The notes: generated from the sequence alone by a model not told the origin. Counted from the stretch's first letter, positions 29,879 to 40,842 are shown. The stretch is 64,000 nucleotides of DNA from Noviherbaspirillum pedocola (GCF_016632335.1 NZ_JAEPBG010000001.1:992001-1056000), one strand, 5' to 3'. A program made the numbers and translations.

Positions 29879-31210
29879 TTACCGCGACGGGATGCCGCCC
29901 TTGAAGTTTGCCTTGCGCAGCAGCGATTCATATTGCTGCGACATCACGTAGTTCTGTACCTGCGACATGAAGTCCATCGTTACGACAACGATGATCAACA
30001 GCGAGGTGCCGCCGAAATAGAACGGCACCTTCCAGCGCGCGATCAGGAATTCCGGCAACAGACATACCAGCGTGATATACACCGCACCGGCCAGCGTCAG
30101 GCGCATCAGGATGCGGTCGATATAGCGCGCGGTTTGCTCGCCAGGACGGATACCCGGAACGAAGGCTCCGCTCTTCTTCAGGTTGTCCGCGGTCTCCTTG
30201 CTGTTGAAGACCAGGGCGGTATAGAAGAAGCAGAAGAACACAATCGCAATCGCATACAACAGCGCATGGATCGGCTCACCCGGCGCCAGCGATGCCGACA
30301 GGTCCTTCAGGAAACGCACGAAGGCGTTCGAGCTAGAACCGCTGGTGAACCAGCTTGTCAGCGTTGCCGGGAACAGGATGATCGACGACGCAAAGATCGG
30401 CGGAATCACACCTGCCATGTTGAGCTTCAGCGGCAGGTGACTGCTTTGGCCGCCATAGATCTTGTTGCCAACCTGGCGCTTCGCATAATTCACCAGGATC
30501 TTGCGTTGACCGCGCTCGATAAACACAACCGCAAAGGTCACGAGGGCAACGATGATGCAGATCAGAATGGCAGACAGAGCATTCATCGAGCCGGTGCGAA
30601 CCAGTTCGAAAAGCCCACCCAGAGCATTCGGCAGACCCGCCGCGATACCGGCGAAGATGATGATCGAAATACCATTACCCAGACCGCGCTCGGTGATCTG
30701 CTCGCCCAGCCACATCAGGAACATGGTGCCAGTAATGAGAGTCACGACCGTGGTGAGGCGGAATGCATAGCCCGGATCCAGCACCAATCCTTGCTGCGAC
30801 TCCAGTGCCACCGCGATACCGAGCGCCTGAAAGGAGCCCAGCAGCAGCGTGCCGTAACGGGTGTATTGCGTGATCTTGCGTCGCCCTGCTTCGCCTTCCT
30901 TCTTGATCGCCTCAAGTTGCGGCGACACGATGGAAAGCAGCTGCATGATGATCGACGCAGAGATGTACGGCATGATACCGAGCGCGAACACTGTGAAACG
31001 CGACAGTGCACCGCCCGAGAACATGTTGAACATCCCCAGAATGCCACCCTGGTTCTGCTTGAACAGTTGCGCCAACTGGGTCGGGTCGATGCCCGGCACC
31101 GGGATGTGCGCGCCTATCCGATAGACCACCAGGGCGCCGAGCAGGAACCACAGGCGGCTCCACGGAAAACCGCTCGCCGCGCCTTTGGCCAGTTGGGGAG
31201 TCGTCGCCAC
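29879..31210 (-). CDS. secY: Protein translocase subunit SecY
   Basis: SecY forms the protein-conducting channel of the Sec translocon. The 443-residue product has ten predicted membrane spans, the plug-region [22 protein letters not shown] and cytoplasmic loop [17 protein letters not shown]. It is embedded in the spc operon after rplO; its partner secE is at 58322-58705. Confidence 0.98.
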   Translation of the reverse strand: MATTPQLAKGAASGFPWSRLWFLLGALVVYRIGAHIPVPGIDPTQLAQLFKQNQGGILGMFNMFSGGALSRFTVFALGIMPYISASIIMQLLSIVSPQLEAIKKEGEAGRRKITQYTRYGTLLLGSFQALGIAVALESQQGLVLDPGYAFRLTTVVTLITGTMFLMWLGEQITERGLGNGISIIIFAGIAAGLPNALGGLFELVRTGSMNALSAILICIIVALVTFAVVFIERGQRKILVNYAKRQVGNKIYGGQSSHLPLKLNMAGVIPPIFASSIILFPATLTSWFTSGSSSNAFVRFLKDLSASLAPGEPIHALLYAIAIVFFCFFYTALVFNSKETADNLKKSGAFVPGIRPGEQTARYIDRILMRLTLAGAVYITLVCLLPEFLIARWKVPFYFGGTSLLIIVVVTMDFMSQVQNYVMSQQYESLLRKANFKGGIPSR

Positions 31211-31235
31211 TTGGTACTCCGATCAGGGGGCCGTA

Positions 31236-31667
31236 TTACGCTATCGAGCCGCCAGCGGCTTCGATTGCGGCTTTGGCGCCCTTGGTTGCGATCAAGCCTT
31301 TGAGGCTGACTTTTTTCGTGAGTTCGCCGGAGGCGATCACACGAACGACGCGCGCCAAGTCAGACACGACGCCGGCTTGCTTCAGTGCCAGCAGATCGAT
31401 GTCTTCGACCGGCAGGTTCTGCAGGTCGGACAGGCGAACTTCCGCCTTGTACGGCGTCGCCAGCGACTTGAAGCCACGCTTCGGCAGGCGACGCTGCAGC
31501 GGCATCTGACCGCCTTCGAAGCCGACCTTGTGGAAGCCGCCCGAACGCGACTTCTGACCTTTGTGACCACGGCCGGCGGTCTTGCCCAGGCCCGAGCCGA
31601 TACCACGACCGACGCGACGCTTGGCGTGCTTGGCGCCTGCTGCCGGTTGAATGTTATTCAGTTCCAT
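31236..31667 (-). CDS. rplO: 50S ribosomal protein L15
   Basis: L15 (143 residues) starts [20 protein letters not shown] with the glycine-rich [21 protein letters not shown]. The ATG at 31667 is the family start; an earlier in-frame ATG at 31685 adds six residues only. Confidence 0.97.
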   Translation of the reverse strand: MELNNIQPAAGAKHAKRRVGRGIGSGLGKTAGRGHKGQKSRSGGFHKVGFEGGQMPLQRRLPKRGFKSLATPYKAEVRLSDLQNLPVEDIDLLALKQAGVVSDLARVVRVIASGELTKKVSLKGLIATKGAKAAIEAAGGSIA

Positions 31668-31694
31668 GCTTTGCTCCGTGCGCAAGCCGAGGGC

Positions 31695-31874
31695 TTACGA
31701 CACCACTTTCACGAGATACGCAACCTTGTTGATCATGCCGCGCACTGCCGGCGTGTCTTCGAGTTCGCGGACGGAATTTACGCGGCGCAGGCCCAGGCCG
31801 CGCACGGTTGCGCGGTGGTCCTGACGCGTGCCGATCAGACCCTTGACCAGTTGCACCTTGATGGTATTTGCCAT
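31695..31874 (-). CDS. rpmD: 50S ribosomal protein L30
   Basis: A 59-residue frame from ATG at 31874 to TAA at 31695 reads [20 protein letters not shown] and continues through [20 protein letters not shown] to VAYLVKVVS. This is the standard L30 between rpsE and rplO. Confidence 0.97.
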   Translation of the reverse strand: MANTIKVQLVKGLIGTRQDHRATVRGLGLRRVNSVRELEDTPAVRGMINKVAYLVKVVS

Positions 31875-31883
31875 GTCGTCACC

Positions 31884-32402
31884 TTAGCCCAGGATTTCCT
31901 CGACAGACTTGCCGCGCTTGGCCGCAATTTCCGCCGGGGTATTCATCTTCGAAAGACCGTCCAGGGTAGCGCGGACCATGTTGTACGGGTTGGTCGAGCC
32001 GTTAGACTTGGCCACCACGTTAGTCACGCCCATCACCTCGAAGATCGCGCGCATCGGGCCGCCGGCGATCACGCCGGTACCGTCCTTCGCCGGCGACATC
32101 AGCACCGAGGAGGCGCCATGTTTGCCAACGACGGTGTGTTGCAGCGTACCGTTCTTCAGCTGAACCTTGATCATTTTGCGACGGGCTTCTTCCATCGCCT
32201 TCTGCACGGCCACAGGCACTTCCTTCGACTTGCCCTTGCCCATGCCGATACGGCCGTCGCCGTCGCCGACGACTGCCAGCGCCGCAAAGCCCATGATCCG
32301 GCCGCCCTTGACCACTTTGGTCACGCGGTTGACCGAAATCATCTTCTCGCGCATGCCATCATCCGGCTTGTCGCTTTGCATTTTCGATTGCATCTTTGCC
32401 AT
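31884..32402 (-). CDS. rpsE: 30S ribosomal protein S5
   Basis: S5 (172 residues) affects decoding accuracy. It has the dsRNA-binding-like N-domain [20 protein letters not shown], then [21 protein letters not shown] and [21 protein letters not shown]. The short N-terminal extension ([16 protein letters not shown]) is typical of betaproteobacteria. Confidence 0.98.
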   Translation of the reverse strand: MAKMQSKMQSDKPDDGMREKMISVNRVTKVVKGGRIMGFAALAVVGDGDGRIGMGKGKSKEVPVAVQKAMEEARRKMIKVQLKNGTLQHTVVGKHGASSVLMSPAKDGTGVIAGGPMRAIFEVMGVTNVVAKSNGSTNPYNMVRATLDGLSKMNTPAEIAAKRGKSVEEILG

Positions 32403-32414
32403 GATGATTTTTCC

Positions 32415-32777
32415 TTAGAACTTCAGACCGGCTTCGCGAGCCGCTTCTGCCACAGCCTTCACACGGCCGTGATAACGGAAACCCGAGCGGTCGAACGCGA
32501 CTTCCGTCACGCCGGCAGCAAGTGCCTTCTCGGCGACGCGCTTGCCCACGAGTGCAGCAGCGGCAGCATTGCCGCCCGCGCCGGATTGACCAGCGAGCTG
32601 CTGGCGCACTTCGGCTTCCAGCGTTGAGGCCGAAGCCAGTACCTTGGCGTCCGGGCTGATGATCTGCGCATAGATATGCAGATTGGTCCGGTGCACCGCC
32701 AGGCGGTTTACTTTCAGCTCGGCGATTTTTATCCGAGCCTGACGTCCGCGACGCAGACGTGATTGTTTCTTGTCCAT
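32415..32777 (-). CDS. rplR: 50S ribosomal protein L18
   Basis: L18 (120 residues) binds 5S rRNA. It starts [20 protein letters not shown] and carries [16 protein letters not shown] and [21 protein letters not shown] near the end, the family signatures. Confidence 0.98.
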   Translation of the reverse strand: MDKKQSRLRRGRQARIKIAELKVNRLAVHRTNLHIYAQIISPDAKVLASASTLEAEVRQQLAGQSGAGGNAAAAALVGKRVAEKALAAGVTEVAFDRSGFRYHGRVKAVAEAAREAGLKF

Positions 32778-32789
32778 CGTCAGCCCCTG

Positions 32790-33326
32790 TTATTTCTTCT
32801 TGGTTTCCTTGATCACCACGCGCTCATCAGCGTAGCGAACACCCTTGCCTTTGTAAGGCTCCGGCGGACGGAAAGCGCGCACCTCAGCGGCGACCTGTCC
32901 AACTTGCTGCTTGTTGGCACCCTTCACCACGATCTCGGTCTGAGTCGGGGTGACGGCGGTCACGCCTTCCGGCAGGTCGAACACGACCGGATGCGAAAAA
33001 CCCAAGGAAAGATTCAGCGCATTGCCCTGAACCGCAGCACGGTAACCCACGCCAACCAAGGTCAGCTTGCGCTCGAAACCCTTGGTCACGCCGGTAACCA
33101 TGTTATTGAGCAGCGCGCGCATCGTGCCGGACATGGCATTCGCTTCGCGGCTTTCATCGGCAGGCGCCAAGTTCAAGGTGCCATTGTCGTTAGCGACGTT
33201 CACCAGACCGCCCTTGTTTTCCTGGGTCAGCGTGCCCAGAGGGCCCTTAACGGTAATCCAGTTTTCGCTGATCGTTACTTCCACACCTGCTGGCAGGACG
33301 ATCGGCATCTTACCTACACGAGACAT
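32790..33326 (-). CDS. rplF: 50S ribosomal protein L6
   Basis: L6 (178 residues) lies near the factor-binding region of the 50[21 protein letters not shown] is the family start at the ATG at 33326. The C-terminal repeat ends with [21 protein letters not shown]. Confidence 0.98.
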   Translation of the reverse strand: MSRVGKMPIVLPAGVEVTISENWITVKGPLGTLTQENKGGLVNVANDNGTLNLAPADESREANAMSGTMRALLNNMVTGVTKGFERKLTLVGVGYRAAVQGNALNLSLGFSHPVVFDLPEGVTAVTPTQTEIVVKGANKQQVGQVAAEVRAFRPPEPYKGKGVRYADERVVIKETKKK

Positions 33327-33337
33327 GCTTCTTCTCC

Positions 33338-33733
33338 TTAGGCCACGTAGCAAATGATCTCGCCGCCCACGCCGGTCTGGCGTGCCTTGCGGTCGGTCAT
33401 CACACCCTTCGGGGTCGACACGATGGTCACGCCGAGGCCATTCATTACGCTGGGGATATCATCCTTGCCCTTGTAGATCCGCAGGCCGGGACGGGACACA
33501 CGGTCCAGGCGCTCGATCACCGGGGCGCCGGCGTAATATTTCAAACCGATTTTCAGTTCCGCCTTGCCGTCTGCTTCGGTCACAGCGAAATCTTCAATGT
33601 AACCCTCGTCCTTGAGGACGTTGGCAATCGCAACCTTGAGCTTGGACGACGGCATCGCAACCGAGGTCTTTTTCACGCCCTGTGCATTGCGGATGCGGGT
33701 CAGCATATCGGCGATAGGATCGCTCATACTCAT
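33338..33733 (-). CDS. rpsH: 30S ribosomal protein S8
   Basis: S8 (131 residues) binds central 16S rRNA and in E. coli represses the spc operon. [19 protein letters not shown] and the C-terminal [20 protein letters not shown] are family hallmarks. It follows rpsN by 14 bases. Confidence 0.98.
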   Translation of the reverse strand: MSMSDPIADMLTRIRNAQGVKKTSVAMPSSKLKVAIANVLKDEGYIEDFAVTEADGKAELKIGLKYYAGAPVIERLDRVSRPGLRIYKGKDDIPSVMNGLGVTIVSTPKGVMTDRKARQTGVGGEIICYVA

Positions 33734-33747
33734 TGCTTGTTCTCCTA

Positions 33748-34053
33748 TTACCAGCTGGCTTTGGTCATGCCCGGGATTTCGCCACGCATGGCGATTTCAC
33801 GGATCTTGTTACGGGCCAGACCGAACTTGCGGAAGGTGCCACGGGGACGGCCGGTCAATGCGCAACGGTTGCGCTGACGGGTCGGGTTTGCATTACGCGG
33901 CAGGGCCTGGAGTTTCAGGCGCGCTTCGTAACGCTCTTCTTCCGACTTCGACTGGTCGTCGATGATTGCCTTCAGTTCAGCGCGCTTGCCAGCGTATTTC
34001 TGCACCAGGTCGGCACGCTTCTTTTCACGGTTAATCAGTGAGAGTTTTGCCAT
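33748..34053 (-). CDS. rpsN: 30S ribosomal protein S14
   Basis: S14 (101 residues) is the long, zinc-independent type: the CXXC pairs are absent and only one cysteine remains in [20 protein letters not shown]. It starts [20 protein letters not shown]. It lies in the usual place between rplE and rpsH. Confidence 0.98.
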   Translation of the reverse strand: MAKLSLINREKKRADLVQKYAGKRAELKAIIDDQSKSEEERYEARLKLQALPRNANPTRQRNRCALTGRPRGTFRKFGLARNKIREIAMRGEIPGMTKASW

Positions 34054-34060
34054 GGCAACC

Positions 34061-34600
34061 TCAGTTTCTGAACGGGAATTTAAATGCGGCGAGGAGAGCC
34101 TTGGCTTCTTCGTCGGTCTTGGCAGTCGTCGTGATGCTGATGTTCATGCCACGCAGCGCGTCGATCTTGTCGTACTCGATCTCGGGGAAGATGATCTGCT
34201 CTTTCACGCCGATGTTGTAGTTGCCGCGGCCGTCGAACGCCTTGCCGGACACGCCACGGAAGTCACGCACGCGCGGCAGGGCCACGGTGATCAGACGATC
34301 GAGGAATTCATACATGCGCTCGCCGCGCAGGGTCACCATGCAGCCGATGGGCACGTTCTCGCGGATCTTGAAACCTGCGATTGCCTTGCGGGACTTGGTC
34401 ACCACCGGCTTCTGACCGGCAATCTTCGTCAGATCGCCAACGGCGTTTTCGATGATCTTCTTGTCCGCAACGGCTTCCGACAGACCCATGTTCAGGGTGA
34501 TCTTCAGCAGGCGCGGCACTTCCATCGACGACTTGTAGTTGAACTGCTTGGTCAACTCGCCGACGACTTTCTCTTTATACAGTTCCTGGAAACGGGCCAT
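34061..34600 (-). CDS. rplE: 50S ribosomal protein L5
   Basis: L5 (179 residues) binds 5S rRNA and P-site tRNA. It shows [51 protein letters not shown] and the final [20 protein letters not shown]. Confidence 0.98.
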   Translation of the reverse strand: MARFQELYKEKVVGELTKQFNYKSSMEVPRLLKITLNMGLSEAVADKKIIENAVGDLTKIAGQKPVVTKSRKAIAGFKIRENVPIGCMVTLRGERMYEFLDRLITVALPRVRDFRGVSGKAFDGRGNYNIGVKEQIIFPEIEYDKIDALRGMNISITTTAKTDEEAKALLAAFKFPFRN

Positions 34601-34605
34601 GATTC

Positions 34606-34920
34606 TTACACCTTAACGACTTCGCCATTGGACTTGTAGACGCGAACCTTCTTGCCGTCTACGACCTTGCTGCCCAAGCGATCTGCCTTGCCCGAGGCCG
34701 CGTTGAAAATCGCGACGTTGGACACGTGAATTGGCATCTCCTTGTCGACGATGCCGCCAGTGGTACCGGTCATTGGATTCGGGCGGACCGCCTTCTTGGC
34801 GACGTTCACGCCGGCCACGACAACATAATCTTCATTCACGCGACGCGATACAGCGCCACGCTTGCCCTTGTCTTTACCGGTCAGGACGATGACTTCGTCG
34901 CCTTTACGAATATTGCTCAT
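34606..34920 (-). CDS. rplX: 50S ribosomal protein L24
   Basis: L24 (104 residues) is an assembly initiator at the exit tunnel. [20 protein letters not shown] contains the KOW motif, followed by [21 protein letters not shown]. Normal length and position. Confidence 0.98.
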   Translation of the reverse strand: MSNIRKGDEVIVLTGKDKGKRGAVSRRVNEDYVVVAGVNVAKKAVRPNPMTGTTGGIVDKEMPIHVSNVAIFNAASGKADRLGSKVVDGKKVRVYKSNGEVVKV

Positions 34921-34929
34921 ATCGACTCC

Positions 34930-35298
34930 TTACAGAACTTCAGGCGCCAGGGAGACGATCTTCATGAAGCGCTCGGTGCGCAGTTCACGGGTAACCGGTC
35001 CAAAGATGCGCGTGCCAATTGGCTCGAGTTTGTTGTTCAGCAGCACAGCGGCATTGCCGTCGAACTTGACCAGGGAGCCATCCTGACGACGAACGCCCTT
35101 GGCGGTGCGCACGACGACAGCGTTGTAGATCTCACCCTTCTTGACGCGGCCGCGCGGGGTTGCATCTTTCACGGTGACCTTGATGATGTCGCCGATGCTG
35201 GCATAGCGACGCTTGGAACCACCCAGGACCTTGATGCACAGCACTTCGCGCGCGCCGGTGTTGTCGGCTACTTCGAGCCGGCTTTCAGTTTGAATCAT
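34930..35298 (-). CDS. rplN: 50S ribosomal protein L14
   Basis: L14 (122 residues) sits at the subunit interface. [20 protein letters not shown] at the ATG at 35298 is the family start; the longer frame upstream is non-coding leader. It is the first gene of the spc operon, 248 bases after rpsQ. Confidence 0.98.
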   Translation of the reverse strand: MIQTESRLEVADNTGAREVLCIKVLGGSKRRYASIGDIIKVTVKDATPRGRVKKGEIYNAVVVRTAKGVRRQDGSLVKFDGNAAVLLNNKLEPIGTRIFGPVTRELRTERFMKIVSLAPEVL

Positions 35299-35511
35299 GA
35301 TATTTTCTTTCCCAACTTTACCCGCTTGCTCCGCCGGATTGCGGTATCTCGCGGTCAGTCTTGGTCCCGCCAGCACACTCAGAATCAAGCAGGCTGTTTG
35401 GGTGGACGATTTTCGGAATCACATCTACTGCATCACTGCTGCGGGATTGCACCAGGATGCAGAACAACTATACGCAGCGCCCCGAGCGATACTCACTCGA
35501 GGAAGCTGCGC

Positions 35512-35540
35512 ATTATGGCAGCAAACTGCCTGCCACGCAA
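35512..35540 (-). promoter_or_regulatory. Candidate spc operon promoter upstream of rplN
   Basis: On the minus strand TTGCGT (35535-35540) and CATAAT (35512-35517) are separated by 17 bases, in the 248-base gap between rpsQ and rplN. E. coli also has its spc promoter at this junction. The leader would be about 200 bases. Confidence 0.5.
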
Positions 35541-35546
35541 TACCAA

Positions 35547-35819
35547 TTACACGATTTGCGCGGTTTGCACCACGCGGGTCACGTGCCAGGCCTTGGTCTT
35601 GGAGACCGGACGGCCTTCCTGGATTTCCACCAGGTCGCCGACCTTAGCCGTGTTGCTCTCGTCATGAGCGTGATACTTCTTGGAACGCTCGATGATCTTG
35701 CCGTACAGCGGGTGCTTCATCTGGCGCTTGATCAGGACGGTGACGCTTTTATCCATCTTGTCCGAGACCACTTCGCCGACCAGCGTACGCTTGGGCGTTT
35801 GTTTTACTTGGTCGTTCAT
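35547..35819 (-). CDS. rpsQ: 30S ribosomal protein S17
   Basis: S17 (90 residues) is an OB-fold primary 16S binder. [20 protein letters not shown] and [25 protein letters not shown] are family signatures. Its ATG overlaps the rpmC stop by 4 bases. Confidence 0.98.
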   Translation of the reverse strand: MNDQVKQTPKRTLVGEVVSDKMDKSVTVLIKRQMKHPLYGKIIERSKKYHAHDESNTAKVGDLVEIQEGRPVSKTKAWHVTRVVQTAQIV

Positions 35820-36010
35820 TTCTTCGCGTCCTTCTGAGCCAGTACAGTCTTCACGCGAGCGATGTCGCGGCGAGTCTTCTTCAGCTGCGAGGTATTGCTC
35901 AGCTGTTGGGTCGCGCGCTGCATGCGCAGGCTGAACTGGGCTTTCAACAGTTCGGTCAGTTCCTTGTTCAGGCCTGCCGAGTCTTTATCTTGGAGTTCGG
36001 ATGCTTTCAT
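35816..36010 (-). CDS. rpmC: 50S ribosomal protein L29
   Basis: L29 (64 residues) is a two-helix protein near the tunnel exit. [20 protein letters not shown] and the end [18 protein letters not shown] match the family. Confidence 0.98.
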   Translation of the reverse strand: MKASELQDKDSAGLNKELTELLKAQFSLRMQRATQQLSNTSQLKKTRRDIARVKTVLAQKDAKK

Positions 36011-36022
36011 TGTTCACTCCGT

Positions 36023-36442
36023 TTATTGGCCGACCTGACGGACGACGAAGGTGGTGCTCAGCGGCAGCTTGGCTGCGGCCAGGCGGAAGGCTTCGCGAGC
36101 CAGGGACTCGTCAACGCCGTCCATTTCGTACAGCACCTTGCCCGGTTGGATTTCGGCGACGTAGTACTCCGGATTACCCTTACCGTTACCCATACGGACT
36201 TCGGCCGGCTTGTTGGAGATCGGCTTGTCCGGGAAGATGCGGATCCAGATACGGCCGCCACGCTTGATGTGACGGGTCATCGCGCGACGCGCTGCTTCGA
36301 TCTGACGCGCGGTGATGCGGCCACGCGCAACCGCCTTCAGGCCAAACTCGCCGAAGGACACCGAAGTGCCGCGCTCGTGCGAGATGCCCTTGTTACGGCC
36401 CTTCTGCTCTTTGCGATATTTTCTGCGTGCTGGTTGCAGCAT
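36023..36442 (-). CDS. rplP: 50S ribosomal protein L16
   Basis: L16 (139 residues) helps place A-site t[44 protein letters not shown] and [20 protein letters not shown] are family hallmarks, including the arginine hydroxylation region. It lies 2 bases after rpsC. Confidence 0.98.
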   Translation of the reverse strand: MLQPARRKYRKEQKGRNKGISHERGTSVSFGEFGLKAVARGRITARQIEAARRAMTRHIKRGGRIWIRIFPDKPISNKPAEVRMGNGKGNPEYYVAEIQPGKVLYEMDGVDESLAREAFRLAAAKLPLSTTFVVRQVGQ

Positions 36443-36444
36443 GA

Positions 36445-37254
36445 TTAAGCTCCTGGCTTATTGGTGCGAACGCGCTTGGCGCCCGGTTCACCGGAGGGGG
36501 CACCCTGACCGTCCGGACGGCGACCGCGCGGCGGGCGACCTGCACCCGGGCGACCATCGTCACGGCGCGGGCCGCGGCGCTTCTTGTCGTCTTCCGGCGC
36601 GGCTTCCACGGTCGGCGCTTCGCCGCTGGCGAGGCGATCACCCTTGTAGACCCACACCTTGATGCCGATGATGCCGTAGGTGGTCTCAGCTTCCGAAAAA
36701 CCGTAGTCGATGTCGGCACGCAGGGTGTGCAGAGGCACACGACCTTCGCGATACCACTCGGTACGAGCAATCTCGATGCCGTTCAGACGGCCCGATGACA
36801 TGATCTTGATGCCTTGCGCGCCCAGGCGCATCGCGTTCTGCATTGCGCGTTTCATTGCGCGACGGAACATGATTCGCTTCTCGAGCTGCTGAGCGATCGA
36901 ATCGGCGATCAGTTGCGAATCGGTTTCCGGCTTGCGAATTTCTTCGATGTTCACGTGCACCGGCACGCCCATCATCTTCGACAGCGTGGACTTCAGTACT
37001 TCGATGTCCTCGCCTTTCTTGCCGATCACAACGCCCGGACGGGAGCTGAAAATCGTGATGCGCGCGTTCTTCGCCGGACGCTCGATGACCACGCGGCCGA
37101 CCGAGGCGTTCTTCAGCTTCTTTTTAAGGTATTTGCGGACCTCGAGGTCTTCGCCAAGCATGTCGGCGAAGTTGTTGTTACCGGCGTACCAGCGCGAGCC
37201 CCAGTTACGGGTGACGGCGAGGCGGAAACCGGTCGGATGTATCTTCTGTCCCAT
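36445..37254 (-). CDS. rpsC: 30S ribosomal protein S3 with extended basic tail
   Basis: S3 (269 residues) lines the mRNA entry channel. The KH motif [17 protein letters not shown] and [22 protein letters not shown] are standard. After [12 protein letters not shown] the last 60 residues are a low-complexity glycine, arginine and proline-rich tail ([17 protein letters not shown] and similar), longer than in E. coli (233 residues) but seen in other Burkholderiales. Confidence 0.98.
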   Translation of the reverse strand: MGQKIHPTGFRLAVTRNWGSRWYAGNNNFADMLGEDLEVRKYLKKKLKNASVGRVVIERPAKNARITIFSSRPGVVIGKKGEDIEVLKSTLSKMMGVPVHVNIEEIRKPETDSQLIADSIAQQLEKRIMFRRAMKRAMQNAMRLGAQGIKIMSSGRLNGIEIARTEWYREGRVPLHTLRADIDYGFSEAETTYGIIGIKVWVYKGDRLASGEAPTVEAAPEDDKKRRGPRRDDGRPGAGRPPRGRRPDGQGAPSGEPGAKRVRTNKPGA

Positions 37255-37263
37255 CGCGACTCC

Positions 37264-37593
37264 TTAGTTACCGACAGTCACGAAGATGTGACAGGATTGT
37301 TTAGAGATACGATCGCCACGGCCTTTCGCACGCGCGGTGAAGCGCTTCAGGACGGGTGCCTTCTCGACGTAGATCGTCTTGACTTTCAGCTCGTCGATAT
37401 CCGCGCCATCGTTATGCTCGGCGTTCGCGATTGCGGACTCGAGCACCTTCTTGATGATGACCGCGCCCTTTTTCGGGCTGAAGGCCAGGATATTCAGAGC
37501 CTGATCAACTTTCTTGCCGCGGATCAGATCGGCGACGAGGCGGCCTTTTTGGGCCGACAGGCGCACGCCACGGAGGGTTGCATTAGTTTCCAT
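37264..37593 (-). CDS. rplV: 50S ribosomal protein L22
   Basis: L22 (109 residues) lines the exit tunnel. [41 protein letters not shown] and the hairpin tip with [13 protein letters not shown] are conserved. No change is seen at the macrolide-related loop. Confidence 0.98.
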   Translation of the reverse strand: METNATLRGVRLSAQKGRLVADLIRGKKVDQALNILAFSPKKGAVIIKKVLESAIANAEHNDGADIDELKVKTIYVEKAPVLKRFTARAKGRGDRISKQSCHIFVTVGN

Positions 37594-37601
37594 GTTCGGA
37601 C

Positions 37602-37877
37602 CTATTTCTTAGCCTTCTTGTCAGCCGCATGACCCTTGAACGTACGGGTCAGTGCGAATTCGCCGAGCTTGTGACCAACCATGTTCTCGGACACATACAC
37701 CGGCACATGCTGCTTGCCGTTGTGAACCGCGATCGTCAGGCCAATGAAGTCCGGCATGATGGTCGAGCGGCGCGACCAGGTCTTGATGGGCTTCTTGTCC
37801 TTGGTCGCTTGCGCGGTCTCGACTTTTTTCATCAGGTGACCGTCGCAGAACGGCCCTTTTTTCAATGAACGTGCCAT
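37602..37877 (-). CDS. rpsS: 30S ribosomal protein S19
   Basis: S19 (91 residues) pairs with S13 in the 30S head. [45 protein letters not shown] and [17 protein letters not shown] are family signatures. Confidence 0.98.
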   Translation of the reverse strand: MARSLKKGPFCDGHLMKKVETAQATKDKKPIKTWSRRSTIMPDFIGLTIAVHNGKQHVPVYVSENMVGHKLGEFALTRTFKGHAADKKAKK

Positions 37878-37886
37878 GGTTAATCC

Positions 37887-38714
37887 TTATTTCTTGCCGC
37901 GGCGGGAGACAATCATCGACGTCGTGCGCTTGTTGCGACGGGTCTTCTTGCCCTTGGTTTGCTGGCCCCACGGCGATACCGGATGACGGCCAGCCGCGGT
38001 GCGACCCTCGCCACCACCGTGCGGGTGGTCGATCGGGTTCATGACCACGCCGCGAACCGTCGGACGCACGCCGCGCCAACGCATCGCACCGGCCTTGCCG
38101 ATCTTGCGCAGGTTGTGCTCGCCGTTGCCGACTTCACCGACCGTCGCGCGGCACTCGATGTGCACGCGGCGGACTTCGCCGGAACGCAGGCGAACCTGAG
38201 CGTAGGTACCTTCACGCGCCATCAGCACGACAGCGGCACCGGCGGTACGGGCCATCTGAGCGCCCTTACCCGGCAGCATTTCGACGCAGTGCATCGTGGT
38301 GCCTACGGGGATATTGCGCAGCGGCAGGCAGTTACCGGCCTTGATCGGCGCCTGGGCGCCGTTCATGATCGTGTCGCCAACGCTCAGGCCCTTGCTGGCG
38401 ATGATGTAGCGACGATCACCGTCCGCATAGCAAACCAGCGCGATGTGCGCGGAACGGTTCGGATCGTATTCAATACGCTCGACCTTCGCTGGGATGCCGT
38501 CCTTGTTGCGACGGAAGTCAACCACGCGGTAGTGCTGCTTGTGGCCGCCACCGATGTGACGGGTGGTGATGTGACCATTGTTGTTACGGCCGGCGGTCTT
38601 CGATTTCTTTTCGACCAGGGCGGCGAACGGACGACCCTTGTACAGGTCGGCATTCACCACCTTCACCATGCCGCGACGGCCTGGCGAGGTCGGTTTCATT
38701 TTGACGAGAGCCAT
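37887..38714 (-). CDS. rplB: 50S ribosomal protein L2
   Basis: L2 (275 residues) is a core protein near the peptidyl transferase centre. It has [12 protein letters not shown] at the start and, near the C-terminus, [20 protein letters not shown] with the conserved histidine. The rplW stop and this ATG share one base. Confidence 0.98.
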   Translation of the reverse strand: MALVKMKPTSPGRRGMVKVVNADLYKGRPFAALVEKKSKTAGRNNNGHITTRHIGGGHKQHYRVVDFRRNKDGIPAKVERIEYDPNRSAHIALVCYADGDRRYIIASKGLSVGDTIMNGAQAPIKAGNCLPLRNIPVGTTMHCVEMLPGKGAQMARTAGAAVVLMAREGTYAQVRLRSGEVRRVHIECRATVGEVGNGEHNLRKIGKAGAMRWRGVRPTVRGVVMNPIDHPHGGGEGRTAAGRHPVSPWGQQTKGKKTRRNKRTTSMIVSRRGKK

Positions 38715-39031
38715 TACTTAGCCTCCTCGGTGAAGTTGATTTCCTGGCCGGGCTTCAGGCACACGAACGCGCGGCGGGTATGGTTGCGGCGGCCCATGAA
38801 ACGGCCTGCGCGCTTCTGCTTACCCTGACGGTTGGCGACTTGCACGGATTCCACCTGAACCTTGAACAGCATTTCCACGGCGGCCTTGATCTCGAGCTTG
38901 TTGGCATCGGGAGCGACCAGGAAAACGACCTGCTCGTTTTTCTCGCCGACGAAGGTGGCCTTCTCGGAGATCACCGGCGCCAGCAGCACCTTCATCAGGC
39001 GCTCTTCGCTGAATTTCACATTGGCGTTCAT
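38714..39031 (-). CDS. rplW: 50S ribosomal protein L23
   Basis: L23 (105 residues) sits at the tunnel exit and docks trigger factor and [44 protein letters not shown] and the basic loop [16 protein letters not shown] are typical. The start at 39031 overlaps rplD by 4 bases. Confidence 0.97.
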   Translation of the reverse strand: MNANVKFSEERLMKVLLAPVISEKATFVGEKNEQVVFLVAPDANKLEIKAAVEMLFKVQVESVQVANRQGKQKRAGRFMGRRNHTRRAFVCLKPGQEINFTEEAK

Positions 39032-39648
39032 GCCAGCATCTCCTCAATCTTGGCCAGTGCGGCCTTGGTGATCAGGACCTTCTTGTAGAACACCAGAGAC
39101 ACCGGATCAGCCTGATGCGGCTGGCACACCAGCACGTGCGGCAGGTTGCGCGAGGCCAGAACCAGGTTTTCACCCGGGTTGTCGGTGATCACCAGCACGG
39201 ACTCGAGGCCCATGCCCTTCAGTTTCTGCGACAGCAGCTTGGTCTTCGGCGCATCGACGACGAAATCCTCGACGATCGACAGACGGTCTTCGCGGGCCAG
39301 CTGAGACAGGATCGAGCAGACACCTGCGCGATACATCTTCTTGTTGACCTTGTGCGTGAAGTTCTCTTCCGGCGAGTTCGGGAAGATGCGGCCGCCTCCG
39401 CGCCACAGCGGCGACGAGGACATACCGGCACGGGCACGACCGGTGCCCTTCTGACGCCACGGCTTCTTGGTGGTGTGCTTGACTTCCTCGCGGTCCTTCT
39501 GCTTGCGATTGCCGCTGCGGGCGTTCGCGTGGTAGGCCACGACGATCTGATGGATCAGTGCTTCGTTGTAGTCACGACCGAAAATGGTGTCCGGTGCGTT
39601 GACGTTGGAAGCGGCCTGGCCCTGTTCGTTCAGGAGCTTGAGTTCCAT
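39028..39648 (-). CDS. rplD: 50S ribosomal protein L4
   Basis: L4 (206 residues) lines the exit tunnel and in enterobacteria represses the S10 operon. Its tunnel loop is [19 protein letters not shown] with [16 protein letters not shown]. Position after rplC is standard (3-base gap). Confidence 0.98.
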   Translation of the reverse strand: MELKLLNEQGQAASNVNAPDTIFGRDYNEALIHQIVVAYHANARSGNRKQKDREEVKHTTKKPWRQKGTGRARAGMSSSPLWRGGGRIFPNSPEENFTHKVNKKMYRAGVCSILSQLAREDRLSIVEDFVVDAPKTKLLSQKLKGMGLESVLVITDNPGENLVLASRNLPHVLVCQPHQADPVSLVFYKKVLITKAALAKIEEMLA

Positions 39649-39651
39649 CGT

Positions 39652-40320
39652 TTATGCTCCCTTCTTAGCTTTGACTTTGACTGCCGGATACACGACGACC
39701 TGGCCATTCTTGGCACCAGGAACAGCACCCTTGACCAGCAGCAGCTGGCGCTCGGCGTCGATACGTGCGATCTCGAGGTTCTGGGTGGTCACGGTGACAT
39801 CACCCATGTGACCGGTCATGCGCTTACCCGGGAAAACACGACCCGGATCCTGCGCCATACCGATGGAACCCGGCACATTGTGCGAACGGGAGTTACCGTG
39901 AGTAGCGCGACCGGAGCTGAAGTTGTAGCGCTTGATGGTGCCGGCGTAGCCCTTACCGATGGAGGTGCCTTGCACGTCCACTTTCTGGCCGACTTCAAAG
40001 AGGCTGACGGGAACCACATCGCCGACTTTCAGTTCGGCGGCCTTGGCGGCGCTGATGCGGAATTCCTTGAGGACGGAGCCAGCTTCGACGCCAGCTTTCG
40101 CGAAGTGACCGGCGGATGCCTTGTTCACACGCGAGGCGCGACGCTGACCGAATGCGACCTGAACTGCGGCATAGCCGTCGGTTTCAGGCGTTTTGACTTG
40201 AGTCACGCGGTTGTTGGACACGTCCAGCACGGTCACAGGGATCGTATCCCCGTCATCCGTGAAGATGCGCATCATGCCAACCTTGCGACCAACCAGGCCT
40301 TGGCCTTGATCTTGGTTCAT
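39652..40320 (-). CDS. rplC: 50S ribosomal protein L3
   Basis: L3 (222 residues) is an early 50S assembly protein. [20 protein letters not shown] and [20 protein letters not shown] followed by [20 protein letters not shown] are conserved. The ATG at 40320 (MNQDQGQG) is the family start; upstream in-frame sequence is leader. It heads the S10 operon here because rpsJ is separated by its own gap and a promoter. Confidence 0.98.
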   Translation of the reverse strand: MNQDQGQGLVGRKVGMMRIFTDDGDTIPVTVLDVSNNRVTQVKTPETDGYAAVQVAFGQRRASRVNKASAGHFAKAGVEAGSVLKEFRISAAKAAELKVGDVVPVSLFEVGQKVDVQGTSIGKGYAGTIKRYNFSSGRATHGNSRSHNVPGSIGMAQDPGRVFPGKRMTGHMGDVTVTTQNLEIARIDAERQLLLVKGAVPGAKNGQVVVYPAVKVKAKKGA

Positions 40321-40401
40321 TTTTTCTCCATTCCCGCCTGCGATTGGGCGGGGCTGATGTTGTACCACTGGTGTTTTACCGCTGGTCTTGCCAAATAACT
40401 A

Positions 40402-40428
40402 CCGGCGCCAGAAAAAGGGTGGCGCCGG
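40402..40428 (-). other. Leader hairpin between rpsJ and rplC
   Basis: A perfect 8-bp stem (CCGGCGCC with GGCGCCGG, loop 11 bases) lies downstream of the candidate rplC promoter. A second GCCGGC unit at 40439-40444 could compete for pairing. No T-run follows, so it looks like a leader structure rather than a terminator. Confidence 0.5.
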
Positions 40429-40446
40429 CTTTGGACAGAGCCGGCG

Positions 40447-40475
40447 ATTATAACGCGGGATTTTGACCCATACAA
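40447..40475 (-). promoter_or_regulatory. Candidate S10 operon promoter upstream of rplC
   Basis: On the minus strand TTGTAT (40470-40475) and a perfect TATAAT (40447-40452) are 17 bases apart, between rpsJ and rplC. It would give a leader of roughly 120 bases. This places rpsJ in the str transcript and rplC at the head of the S10 transcript. Confidence 0.6.
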
Positions 40476-40512
40476 CAGGATTCTTTGAAAGTCAAAGCCC
40501 CGCGTTGAAAAA

Positions 40513-40842
40513 TTACTGCAGCTTGATCTCGACGTCCACGCCAGCCGGCAGGTCCAGCTTCATCAGCGCGTCCACGGTTTTGTCGGTCGGATCGACGATG
40601 TCCATCAGACGAACGTGGGTGCGGATTTCAAACTGGTCGCGGGAGGTCTTGTTGACGTGCGGGGAACGCAGGATGTCGAAGCGCTGGATGCGGGTCGGCA
40701 GGGGAACCGGGCCCTTCACCACTGCGCCGGTACGCTTGGCGGTGTCGACGATTTCGAGTGCCGACTGATCGATCAGACGGTAGTCGAAAGCCTTCAGGCG
40801 GATACGGATTTTCTGGTTGAGCTTGGTGCTTGGGGTCGACAT
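40513..40842 (-). CDS. rpsJ: 30S ribosomal protein S10 (NusE)
   Basis: S10 is both a 30S head protein and the NusE antitermination factor. The 109-residue product has [43 protein letters not shown] and the end [12 protein letters not shown]. It is six residues longer at the N-terminus than the E. coli protein. It follows tuf by 75 bases. Confidence 0.98.
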   Translation of the reverse strand: MSTPSTKLNQKIRIRLKAFDYRLIDQSALEIVDTAKRTGAVVKGPVPLPTRIQRFDILRSPHVNKTSRDQFEIRTHVRLMDIVDPTDKTVDALMKLDLPAGVDVEIKLQ

